Below, piece by piece: positions 22,660 through 34,200 of a stretch of DNA of 64,000 nucleotides. The stretch's first letter is position 1. Every line of letters begins with the position of its first letter. Source of the DNA: Trebouxia sp. TZW2008 (lineage: Eukaryota; Chlorophyta; Trebouxiophyceae; Trebouxiales; Trebouxiaceae); NCBI GenBank assembly GCA_002118135.1, contig BDIU01000092.1, forward strand, positions 49,015 through 113,014, given 5' to 3'. The notes under the pieces were generated by a model. That model was not told where the DNA came from. It searched no databases and saw only the letters and a list, made by a program, of their open reading frames with translations. Position numbers and translations under genes: made by a program.

Positions 22660-23588
22660 AGTCCGCCCTGGATGACTCTGGGTGTTGCATATGACCTGCC
22701 TACACCATGTACTGCAGCTGGGCTGGATATGGGTCAAGTGCACTTGAAGTGTAGATCAGTCAGGCTTGTGAAGACCAAAGCTGCTCTCTCCTCAAGGCAG
22801 AAACCGGTAAATTGGATTGCATGGCAGACAATGCAAGCTTCCAGGCCAGTCGCCGAGCTTCTGCCGCTACGCGAGTCGGTCAGAGCGTCGGTAAGCTTGT
22901 CAGGCTGGATTTGAACAAGTCGGCAAAAGATTGCTGTTTACGAGGCTTTGAATGGATTTAGAGACCCCTGATTGACGCAGGCCAGACCACGAGTGCTTAG
23001 CGCTTCACCAGACACTTTGGAAGCTCAAATCCGGCAGCAAGAACGCTGCTGCAGCTGACAATCGCCCCTTTGAAAATATTCGGGCTCACCCTGATGGACC
23101 CCACTCCCCCCCAATGAACAGTTTCACAAGACAGTTTCACTTGAAAGAAGAGGAGCGGTGCAGCAAGAGTCGGGAACACGGTCCATGGTGGTATCCGATC
23201 TCAAGCGCAATAGTTCAACGAGCTCGTTGCAGTACTCGATTGCCAAATCGCTAGTACAATCTCGACGCTGCCATTCGACGTGAAAGCGCCGTCATTCTCG
23301 GCTTGCAGTTAATAAAGGCCCAGAAGAAAAAGTCGCCTTTGCTTCTGACTCCACGCGTAGAATAGTTATATACTTGCGCTCGGTCGTGACGTTTCAGCTT
23401 GCCTGTTGCTGCGCGCGATTGACAAGTCCGCGTTTGACGGGCTATTGTCGATCGAAACTTGAGCTGAACTTTGTTGCTCACACAGCAAAGAATTGATACC
23501 TTCCCGAAAGGCAAACTGCGTCATTCTTGTTTGATACGGAAGCATATCCTCTAAGGAGCGCGACAAGGGCGGGGTGGTTGAGGCCGAA
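22660..23588. promoter_or_regulatory. Divergent promoter region, CDC45 / mitochondrial carrier
   Basis: 929 bp lie between the two divergent start codons. It should hold both promoters and 5' UTRs, but no specific element is identified. The plus-strand open frame crossing 22309-22914 is antisense to CDC45 exons and was not accepted. Confidence 0.5.
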
Positions 23589-26500
23589 ATGGCCGATCCC
23601 ACCCGGCCCCTGAAAATCATGCTGGCAGGAGGTCAGTTGCTCTCAAGCTGAATGCCAGAATCGAGGTTTTTCTTGTTGAGAGGCCAATTCGAGAATCAAG
23701 TGATATGCAGGCGTTGCTGGGGCTATTAGTCGGACTTGCACTGCGCCTGTGGACAGACTGAAGATGTTGCTTCAGATACAGGATGGTGCACAAGCTCTCA
23801 CCTTGCGTGGTGGTCTGCAGAAAATGGCAGCAGAAGGTGTGTCAGGGGTAGCAGTGTTGAGTCAAAAGTCTTCCTCCTTGCATGACATTCGAACAATGTC
23901 ATACATTGCCTTGATAGGCCAGTAATGCACATGCAGTTTACCTGTTTTCTTCATGTCAGGCTATTATAGAAAGAATTTTGCTGCGGCTGCTACGACAGTG
24001 AAGTTCAGACATGCAAGCGGCCAAAAACCCATTTGCCTGCATGCTTCGCCATCTGCCCGCATGTCGCGTGCAATCTGTGCCTGTCTCAAAGGTATTTTGA
24101 GCTCTTTGCAGCCGGTTTCTTGTTGCGACTGCCCTTGCTGCTGTCAATGCTGCTGCCAACTCAAAGTCTTCTGTATCACAATGTCTGTGCAATGTTCCGA
24201 TTGAGTTGGATTCAAGCAGGCAGCCAGTGTAGCATCAGCATGAATAACCCTGATGAATGCTGTCTGCAAAGACCCACGAGATCTCTTACAAGCATTTGCC
24301 AATGCATCTTTCCATATGCATTTCTGCTGTCTGCGCTGCCCAACTACTCGTCTGGCGCCCAATGCCTTCATGGCGTCAAATCAAAGTCATCTAATGAAGG
24401 GCAGACTGTAGCTGTTGCTGCTACTGCTATGCCATCGAGCAGAGACCCATCACTCAGGTCAATATGACCTTGATCTGCTGTGTGCTAGGCACCATCAAGG
24501 CATACTTCAGAGGCAATGGGGTGCGTGTGGTCAAGGTTGCCCCTGCGACCGCTTTGAAGCTGGAGCTGAATGACAGAATCAAGGCTGTTGTGGCCAAGAC
24601 CCACCTTGAGCGCCATCAGCGCATGTTTCGGAGGCAATGCATCTGATGCTGGTCATTGCAAGCGTGCTGTTGCTGTGTCTCAGGCACCATCAAGGCGTAC
24701 TTCAGAGGCAATGGGGTGAATGTGGTCAAGATTGCCCCTGAGACAGCTTTGAGGCTGACTCTGAATGACAGAATCAAGGCTGTTGTGGCCAAGAACCACC
24801 TGGAACGCATCACTCCCATGGAGAGGATGGCTTGCGGCGGCTTGGCTGGGGCATCAGCGCAGGTATTGGGCCTCAGCAGGACGGGCTGTCAGCAATTGCA
24901 ATGTCTACAATGTAAAATTGATTCTGATTCAGTAAAATGCCCTCTCTGCCAAGTGGCTTGCCAGGCTGGGCATGATCAGCAAGTACACATGCGAAGCGAC
25001 CCCTGCACGTGTCATGTAAAGAAGAAATCTTGTTGAACTTCACTGCTGGTGTAGAGTTCAAGGGCCTTACATGGGATATTCTGGCATGTAATGGATCTAT
25101 TCACATCCTTTTGCTAGTTATTTTCAACTAGCAAGCAGTTTTAACAAAATTTTGGCACACAAGAAAGTGCAATGGTTGTGGCTCGGATGGTGCTGACAAA
25201 TGAGGTCATGCTCCTGATATGTTGCCAAGATTCACCTCATGAAGCTCCTCCAACGGCACCCTGCTGGAGGGCACCTACACAGGCACATTTGCTTGCATGT
25301 AGCAAACACTTGAAGCTTGCAAGCACCAACAACTTCCACTGTCAGGCTGACTCTGAATTGAAAGCTTTGCTACACAGCACCAAGCATGACATCTTCAACA
25401 TTGCTGCTTTCAGGCCATCATATATCCCATGGAGCTTGTCAGAACGCGTCTTGCTGTCTCCTCAGCAGGCACCTACAAGGGCATGTTTGACTGCATACGG
25501 CGGGTGCTCAAGTATGAAGGCGTAAGAGCCTTTTATCGAGGCCTCACACCATCACTAGTAAGCTCTTCTGTTGTCTATCCTTTTGATTCTATTGTCAGTG
25601 CTGTTGTCGATGCTGTTGTTGATGCTGAGGCCTATGTGCAAGTCCTTGACATGCTTTGACATCTGAAGAGTGCATGAAATCTGCAGCACAGGCATGATAT
25701 AATATCTTATGCATGCGTTGATTGCTGTTGCATACCCGTGTCTGAGACGTACTCTCGCTTGAAGCTTGCCTTTTTGCTGCAAGTCCTTGCAGTGACTGCT
25801 CCACACAATTGCAAAGGTTTAGGCAGTCACAAAACATCTGCGTGTGTGTGCTCGGGTCCAGTTTCATCTGCTGCAAAGTTCACAGCAGCCTGCAAATTTT
25901 GTACTGAGCAGCCTGTTGTCTTGTGTCACCTAGACGGCTTCCAAGTCCTGATAAGGCTGGTCTGTGCTTGCAGCTAGGCATCATTCCATTCGCTGGGGTT
26001 GACATTGCAGCCTTTGAAATCTTCAAGGAGCAGCTACTGTTCCGGTATCACGGCGACCCACCCCCGATGGCCATCCTAGGGGCTGGCATGGTGTCTAGCT
26101 CGATAGCACAGTTTGCGTCATACCCTCTTGCGCTGGTCCGCACGCGACTGCAGGTACAAAAAGCTTGTGCCATTTTCGCTTTGTTCATACCCAACTGCAG
26201 ACACCAATTGTGGCTCTCTTGATGCCAGTCTTGCATGTCTAGCACAGTCTGAATTGTATCTGCTAGCGCTGTTACAACAAAAAGTTCTGGCGTGCGGTGG
26301 TCCTTGGTCATATGCATCACGATCGCCACCCAGTAATCTACTGATAAGGTGTCCAAGAGGTACATCAACCTTCAGCCCTTTCAGCAAGTCAGCAGATGTG
26401 TATACTGAGTTCTGTGCCACCTTATGTGCATGAACTGGTGTGCACAACATGTGTGTTAGCAAGCAAATGAATGCTTTGCTTGGACTAGGTGTACTGTTGG

Positions 26501-27661
26501 CATATCAAGTGAACGCCTTTGCATTCAAGGTGCGTCTTTGCCATGCTAATGCCCGACATTGATTTTTCAGCAAAACCCATCCCAAACTACACTTTTCTCA
26601 CTCTTTGCTGTGGAATCAAAGCAGGACAACAGAAGGGACCGCAGCAGACAAGCTGAATGCATTTAAGACTGATGCTCAAGCAGGGCAAATCAGCAGCATG
26701 CCTGACGTGGAATGCAGATCCAAGGAGCAAATGGTGCCAGGTTGAGACGTGTACGCATCGCAGATGTGTTGTCTCGCAGTAGCGTTCATGCTTTGGTGTC
26801 ATCAACAGCACAAATCTGTGCTCAATGCAGGCAGAAGGAGCAAGGTCGCCAAGTTGAGATACACAGGCATGGCAGATATGCTGTCTTCAAGATGCGCACA
26901 AGTTTTGTTGACATCATCATCAGCACTGATCCATGTGCAATGCAGGCCCAAGGAGCAAATGGTGCCAAGTTGAGATATACAGGCATGACAGATGTGCTGC
27001 GCAAGACTGTCCAAGCTGATGGGCTCAAAGGCCTTTATAGGGTGAGCTTCATGCAACTGCTGTCTCGTGCAATCTCAATGCATTTGCTGTCACATGCAAC
27101 TACACGCAAATGCTGTTACAATGTACATGCACAACCATGCAGTAGCACCACTGTTTGTCCATGTTGGACCCTCCATACTCAGAGCACAAGTTTAGTGCTT
27201 CATGGCTGCTGTACATGTACACTAATGCAGTGGCATGCTCAGCAGTTTGTGTCATCAATGCATGCAGTAAAGCCAAGATACGGTGAAATTCAGCGCTTGT
27301 GCACTGATACAAGCCCGCATGCTTGCATTGGACCTGCATCACAGTGATGTATGCATGCAAACACTGCGCTCTGCTTGCATGCCAGCTTGCATGTGACATG
27401 ACACGCTTATGAGTTCTCTTGCATGTGGCAAATTGAGTGCATCATTTGCGGTCACAGTCATCCCTAGTTTTGCTGGTAGTCATTGCTCCAACAGTCGAAG
27501 CAGATGTGAAGCACAGCAGAGGAGTAGCCACATATAGTGGCTGCCACGCACACATGCAGGGCGTCTTGCCAAACATGATTAAGCTTGCACCAGCAGCAGG
27601 CATCAGTTGGTTCACGTTTGAGGAGATAAAACAGATGCTGGGAGTGGACATCAGGAGCTAA
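23589..27661 (+). CDS. Mitochondrial carrier, SCaMC/APC-like, without EF-hands
   Basis: Seven exons (23589-23631, 23711-23836, 24684-24862, 25414-25557, 25974-26153, 26946-27041, 27560-27661) join in frame to give 289 residues. The three repeats of the mitochondrial carrier family are complete. First repeat: TCTAPVDRLKMLLQ and AYFRGNGVNVVKIAPETAL. Second: IIYPMELVRTRLAV and YRGLTPSL-LGIIPFAGVDIA. Third: ASYPLALVRTRLQ and GLYRGVLPNMIKLAPAAGIS. The pattern is that of ATP-Mg/phosphate carriers (SCaMC, SLC25A23/24/25/41 type). The protein starts just before the first membrane helix, so the N-terminal calcium-binding EF-hands of long SCaMCs are absent, as in short forms. Inner mitochondrial membrane location is inferred. 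Introns 2, 3 and 5 contain decayed copies of the next exon's start. Confidence 0.95.
24489..24645 (+). repeat. Decayed copy of carrier exon 24684-24862
   Basis: About 112 bp at the start (CAG acceptor, then TIKAYFRGNGVRVVKVAPAT) match the exon closely and remain open. An internal deletion joins the HLER codons to CATCAGCGCA from the exon end, and no GT donor remains, so this copy cannot replace the exon. Confidence 0.9.
25240..25330 (+). repeat. Weak copy related to carrier exon 25414-25557
   Basis: GGGCACCTACACAGGCACAT resembles the exon's GGCACCTACAAGGGCATGTT, upstream of the intact exon. The remainder is too diverged to align by eye. Confidence 0.45.
26705..26900 (+). repeat. Two decayed copies of the 5' end of carrier exon 26946-27041
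   Basis: Copies start near 26713 (encoding IQGANGARLRR) and 26828 (frameshifted, AAGGAGCAAGG). They precede the intact AQGANGAKLRYTGMTDVL exon. Spacing is about 115 bp. Confidence 0.9.
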
Positions 27662-28220
27662 CAGCAAAACTAACGGCTCTGATCAAAATTTGCAGCATCC
27701 AATGTTATGCTCAGTATGGTCTGCTGAGCATCTAGAGTGCGTGCTGTACCATCCCTGTCTTGCTTTCGCTTAGAAGTATTTGGAAAGCGTCCTATGCTAC
27801 AGCTCAATGACCATCTACTGTGTATCTCAACGCAATTGTCTGCTAGTCGTGAGTCCTCATCGGGGCATTCCCGTTATGTCAGAAAGCTGTTCATTTCCAG
27901 GTTTGTGTTGCCATCTGGCCCAGTGTGCCACGCTCAGACCATGTTTCTGCAGCCAATGTTTGTCAATCATATTATTTTCTGCGCTGCTTTTCCCTTCGTT
28001 GATCGCATGCAACGTTCAAAATGCAACCTTGCAATTTATAGCGACGCCTCTCAAGACTCTGACAATAAACGTCCTGTGCGAAAGGGCGGTTAGGTCAGGC
28101 AACTGCTGAATGCAATCGCTGAAAACTCTGGCAGACTGTCAACTCCCTCACAACCGCCGTCAGCATTACGCTGGGCCACAGCTGTCGTAGCCCTGAGCTG
28201 ATCCGACAAGTGCTTCCAGC
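27662..28220. other. Intergenic region, carrier to pRiA4b/MYND gene
   Basis: 559 bp between tandem plus-strand genes, holding the carrier 3' flank and the next promoter. Two overlapping open frames (27737-28093, 27780-28109) have no recognisable features. Confidence 0.5.
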
Positions 28221-31200
28221 ATGAGCGCTTACAACAGCCTGGACTACCGGCGTTTTGATCACTTAGGCAGTGACCCCGACGAGGAAGAACCTATGGACGA
28301 ACATATGCAGCAAGAAATGATGAAATTCATGCAAAACAGGCAAGCGGGTCCCACGCCGTCTGTGCCAAGCTCAGCGTCACAACGCACGGAGCACACAGCC
28401 GGACCGATCAAGATCCATCCTCAGGATACTTCAGTCCAACGTTGGGTCTACTCTGATCCGGAAACTTGGGAGGCTCCCGTCTGTGAATGTGAGCTTGAGC
28501 TGAAGCACAGTATCGTATCGTTCAATCTGTTTCAAGCCGGAGCTCCGCTGACCTGGCCCTAAGATGCAGACAGTGGCAAGAAGCACAGTTGGGGCGTTTG
28601 CCAAGCAAATGAGGGTGAAGGCATTGCAATGCAGGCAAGTGGCAGCACTTTTCAGCATAGTATGCCATGGTGGCCGCTACATTGATGATGCAAAGCAGCC
28701 TTGAGGTCCAGTACTGCCATCCCGTGCGTCAACTGTGCATCCCCATGACAGCTCGACATATAAAGTAGGTGGGTGCTTATTGCAAGCTATCACACATAGT
28801 TACATGTCATGTGACCTGCAGGGCTATATGCGTATGATGACTGTCCAGACAATGTATGGGTTCGGATAGACAGAATACCAGCAATTGGAGCAGGAAGTCA
28901 GTAAACGGGCGTGCACTTGCATGCAGTGGGACTGATCCAGGACGCGCGGGTCAGTGTCAGATGTACCTGCGCGCAAACACAGAAGCTTTTGTAAGTGTCT
29001 TTCAGACACTTGGACTGCCTATGGCAATACTGCCAAGGCATTTGCACTTGCGATCACGCCATTCTTGAGGGAAAAACGCAGGCATACCCACACATTCCAG
29101 GTGATCATGCCTCATCATGAATTGTGGCCTTCAAAGCACTACCAAGGCTCTGATCAGCAGTCACACATATGATAGCTTGATGGCTGTTGCCTTGACATAA
29201 GCATGCTGCAATGCAAGAGCTCAACAGACTGCGCTTGCAACAGATACAGCTAGACTTGAGTAGGACTGGCCGTTTTGCTGCCGATACTGCAATGCGAAGC
29301 ACTCTTTGCAGATGTTGGGTTCTGCCAGCCTACAGCACACAGCACTAGCTGACAGGCATAAACAGCAGAGTGGCAGCAGCCGTCGATTCTGCCTTTCCAT
29401 GAAATCATCACAAGTCTGATGATGTCAGTGATCAGTTGAACACTACTATAACTGTAAGGCCCAACTGAGTGACAAATCTTTCTTAATTGCAGAGAAGCAA
29501 TTTGTCCATTGCCTCATGGAGCAGAAGAAGAAGAAGCTTGCGGCAAACTTGCCATCTGTTGAGCACCTTTTCAAGCAGGTACTGCCATACATGACCTTTG
29601 ACTGCAGCTGTACTTCCTTTGCCACCAAAGGCTGCATGATGTCACTCGTCTGCAAACAGATAAGCACCTTTTCAAGCAGCTCAAACATAGCCCTCAAACT
29701 GCAGCCTCACTTCCGTTGCGAGTCTGAACTGCATGGTATCACAAGCTCTTACATCGCGAACTTTTGCATGAAGTTGCGGCTGTCAAAGAGGCGCGCTTGA
29801 TGCACATAGCAAGACATGCTTGAGCTTTGTGCCAAACACATTCTCCACAAAGTGTCAGAGCAGTGCCTGCTGCCAACAGCATGCGCTGCATATAGTCAAC
29901 TGAGGACAAGTTGCATGCTGATTGCCCCATTTGCATGTGCCAAAGCAGCGCTGCACCTGTCGTGGACCTGTCCCCTCAAACAGCAGTAACAGGCGCAGGC
30001 CTCTACACTTGGCTGCCTTGAGAAGGCCATGCAAAGCTCATTCTGTTCCACATCACCTGTCCTGCATGAAGCTCTATCAACACCTTGTACTGCTGTTGAC
30101 AGTGTCTCATGCGGCGCAGCCGATGTGGCATACAATAGCTCTACACAGCACATTCTGAAGGCAGCCAAGTTGCTGTGTCCATGACTGCATGTGTTCGTTT
30201 GGTGTTTGTGTCAGTGTGTGACTCACGGCATATACACAGCTGCCTGCAGCATTCCTGAGAGTTAGTGTAGCACTGCTGCATCTGTCCTGGATCCATCCTA
30301 TCTAACAGCAGTGACAGCCGGGGGAATACACGCTTGGCTACCATCAGTAGGTGCTGTCCAAAGCTGTTCTGTTCTGCATCACCTGTCCTGCTTGAAGCTT
30401 TGTCAACACCTCTAACTGTGTTGCAAAAGCCTTTCATGCAGCACAGGTAGTGTGGCACACAGGTGCTTTGGACAGCACCTTATGACGGCAGCCAACTCTC
30501 TGTGTATGCGACTGCATGTATTTGATTGGTGTCTGTGTCAGTGTGTGTCCAACTGCAGCTGTGACTCTGCCTGCAGCAGTGCTGACAGTGCTTCATCCGT
30601 CCTGCATCCATCCTGAAAACATCAGTTACAGCCATGGGCACCTAGACATGGCTGCTGTCAGAAGGTGGTGTGCAAAGCTTTTCTGTTCTGCACCACCTGT
30701 GCTGCATGAAGCCCTGTCAACACCCTTGTGCTGATGTCAACAGTGTTTGGTGCAGCACAGATCACGTGGCATTCAATCCCTTTGAACAGCACCTCCTGAC
30801 AGCAAGCAACTCTCTGTTTCTGTGAGTGCATCTGTCTGATGGGTGTGTGTGTCAATACGTGTCTGATTGCATCTGTAGATCTGTCTACAGCATTGCTGAG
30901 AGTCGTCAAAGCAGTCCTGCATCTGTCCTGGATCCATCCTATAAACAGCAGTAACAGCCATGGGCACCTGCACTAGGCTGTTTTCAGTAAGGACTGCCCA
31001 AAGCTGTTCTGGCTCACCTCACCTGTCCTGCATGAAGCTCTGTTAACACCTCTTGCTGCTGTTGCCAGAGTCTTGCCTGCAGGACAGGTGATGTGGCATA
31101 TAGTGGCTTTGCACAGCTTCCAAAGGCAGCCACATGTATGAATCTGAGTCTTATCACTTATGTCTGATTGGTGCTTGTGTCAGTACATGTCTGGGTGCAT

Positions 31201-34200
31201 CTGTGAATCTGTCTGCAGCATTACCGAGAGTTGTCTAAGCAGTACTGCACCTGTCCTGAATCCACACTGTAACACCAGTAACAGCCTCAGGCACTTACAC
31301 TTGGCTGCCTTTGGACAAGGCCGTCCAAAGCTGTTCTGTTCCACATCACTTGTCCTGCGTGAAGCCCTGTTGACACCCTTGCACTGATGTTGACAGTGTT
31401 TGATGCAGCACAGCTCATGTGGCATTCAATGGCTTTGAACAGCACCTCCTGACAGCAAGCAACTCTCTGTGTCTGTGACTGCATGTGTCTGATAAGTGTT
31501 TCAGTCAGAATGTGTCTAGCTGCATCTGTGGATTTGCCTACAGCATTGCTGAGAGTTGTCAAAGCAGTCCTGCATCTGTCCTGGATCCATCCTATAAACA
31601 TCAGTAACAGCCTCAGGCACTTACACTCGGCTGCCTTTGGAAAAGGCCGTCCAAACCTGTTCTGTTCCGCATCACCTATCCTGCGCAAAGCTCTGTCAAC
31701 ACCTCTCACTGCTGTTGCACCACTGCTTTAGACGGCACCTTCTGACAGCAGCCAACTTGCTGTGTCTTCTGCATGTGTCTGTATTGGTTTTGTGCCAGCA
31801 CATGTCTAACTGCATCTGTGAATCTGCTGGCAGCAGTGCCGAAACTTGTTGTAGCAGTGCTGCGTCTGTCCTGAACCCATCCTCTGGGCATCAGTAACAA
31901 CCACAGGCACCTGCACTAGGCTGTTTTCAGTAAGGACTGACCAAAGCTGTTCTGTTCCACACCACCTGTCCTGCAGGAAGCTCTGTCAACAACTTCTACT
32001 GCTGATAGGGTTTCATATAGGACAGGAGGTGCGGCGTACAACGGCTTGGTAAAGCAGCTTGAGTGTGCAGAGTTGAGTCCGTGTGCATCTGGTCAAAGCT
32101 CTGAAACTGCGTGCAGTGCGCTCCTTGATGCTGTTTAGTTTCAGGACATGCTGCTGGAGATTGAGATGGAGAATATAAGCCCTCGCACATGGCGCCGCTT
32201 CAGAGTCTCTGGAGCCATCTCTTTGAGAACCTTCCAAGACAAGGTATTATTTCTTAACAGCAGTTTAATTCAGCAACAGTTTCACCCAGAATTGCATTTT
32301 GTGTGACCAACTCTTTGCTGTGAAATTATGGCCACAGGACTGAATGTCTCATTGCTCTGTGCCTGTGTCTGGAGCCGTCTGCCTGAAAACAGTCCATGAC
32401 ATGGGACACCCAGTCCAGGACAAGGTGTCCCATGTCATCTTACCCAAAACGTGTCCAGCGCTATGTGGCATGTTTGCTTGAGATCATGCTGACTGCATAG
32501 CGTTGCAGATAAGGCGTCAAATGACTGAAACATGATCCACGTTGTGACACCAGGGATGGACCAGGCTAGAAACTAACATCATTATTGATTGTATGACAGA
32601 AGGGATGGCGCTTTGCGGGGCTCCAATGATGGCAACGCTATTGACCTAACGCCACATTCACCATCACTGCATCAACAGCGGCATATTGTATGCGCTGCTA
32701 TAGACATCAGGGATAGGCTTGAGCCAATAGCTGTCTTGGCATAGTAAATTGCTTAGTGTGATTCTGTGTATACAGGTTGTGACGCCAGTCATGGGTTGGG
32801 CCAGAAACTATCATGAGTATCAGTTCTATGACCGGCGGGACGGCGCTTCGTGGGGCCCTAACAACAGCAACGCTATTGACCTGATGCACATGAACCTCAA
32901 CGGCTATGACTACCTTGACGACAAGAAAACACGCCTAGCTGAGGTCTTGCAGGTGGGGCATCAAAATTCTGCAGTAAATCTGTCGTTAGCTTCCAAATCA
33001 TGGCCGTAACGACGGCAATGCCATTGACTTGAAGCACACAAATGCGAACAGCTATCACTACCTTGACAACAAGAAACCCGGCCTAGCTGAGATTGTGCAG
33101 GTTTGTAATCACCACCCCAAGATTCTTATTGTCATTAACATGAAACATCGCATTGCACAGCCATGGCGAAAGCAATTCCATCGATCTGATGTGCATGATT
33201 CTGAATGGCTATGACTATCTTGACGACGAGAAGACCCGCCTAGCCGAAATCCTGCAGGTCTGTCATCATCACCACCTGCATTACATCTCATCGGTTTGTG
33301 ATTCCCACCATAGAAAGCGCAAAAAACCCTTCAAATCCTGAATCCTACGACCTAATAAGTTCCCCTAACAGAAATAATTTTGTAGATTTTTCTTTTGAAA
33401 CCCTACCACCTCAAACCTGATGAAGTATAATGTCAGGGCATCACCACACATAGTTTGCAGTCACCACCGTGCTGGCACATTTCTTGGCCGTCAGGTGCAT
33501 GTGTTGGTCATCTTGCAGCAACTTAACTCCAAGACCTGTGTGTGCTCAGACCAAGGGTTGACATACTTTGCATATGTCTTGCTGTTTGCAATCATGCATG
33601 CTGTTGCATGAGGTGTTGCCCACAATGCATCAGTTGCAGTGCATCAACACACTGTCTATGTCCACAATACAAGTTGTGGATATACGCTAGACGGCTTGTT
33701 GTCACGCCAATGCTTGTACCACGCAGGAACCAGGGGATGAGATGGGTTAGAGAAAGAGAGAGTAATTATATGTGCTGACATTAACATGTATGACAATGGT
33801 GACCACCGTATGCATGACATGAGCCTTTTGTCTGCGGCTGCTGTTACAGGCACAATTCTGGGTGCATCACAGTTCTTGTACATACGTGCTGTAAGGTGTT
33901 GCACAGCATATGCACAAGTTGTCCAGCAGAGCTGATGAGTGTCAATGAAGTGCGTATGTGGTGCAGGAACCAGGGGATGAGATGGGGTACATGTACGACA
34001 ATGGTGATCACTGGCAGCATGATATCCGCCTAGTTAGCTTGTTCCCGCCTGAGGAGTCAAACGGCCGCTGTCAGGTGTGACCATGCCAATCCCACTGCCT
34101 TGGTCAACTTTGAATCTCAAGTCAGCTCCACTCTTGGGGCATAGCTTTCAGGTTTTGGGCAAACACCTTGTCTGGCCCAACATTGAGCGCTTGCATGCTT

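Noticed and set aside
22309..22914. 201-codon plus-strand open frame
   Set aside because: Antisense to the first two CDC45 exons; no recognisable domain.
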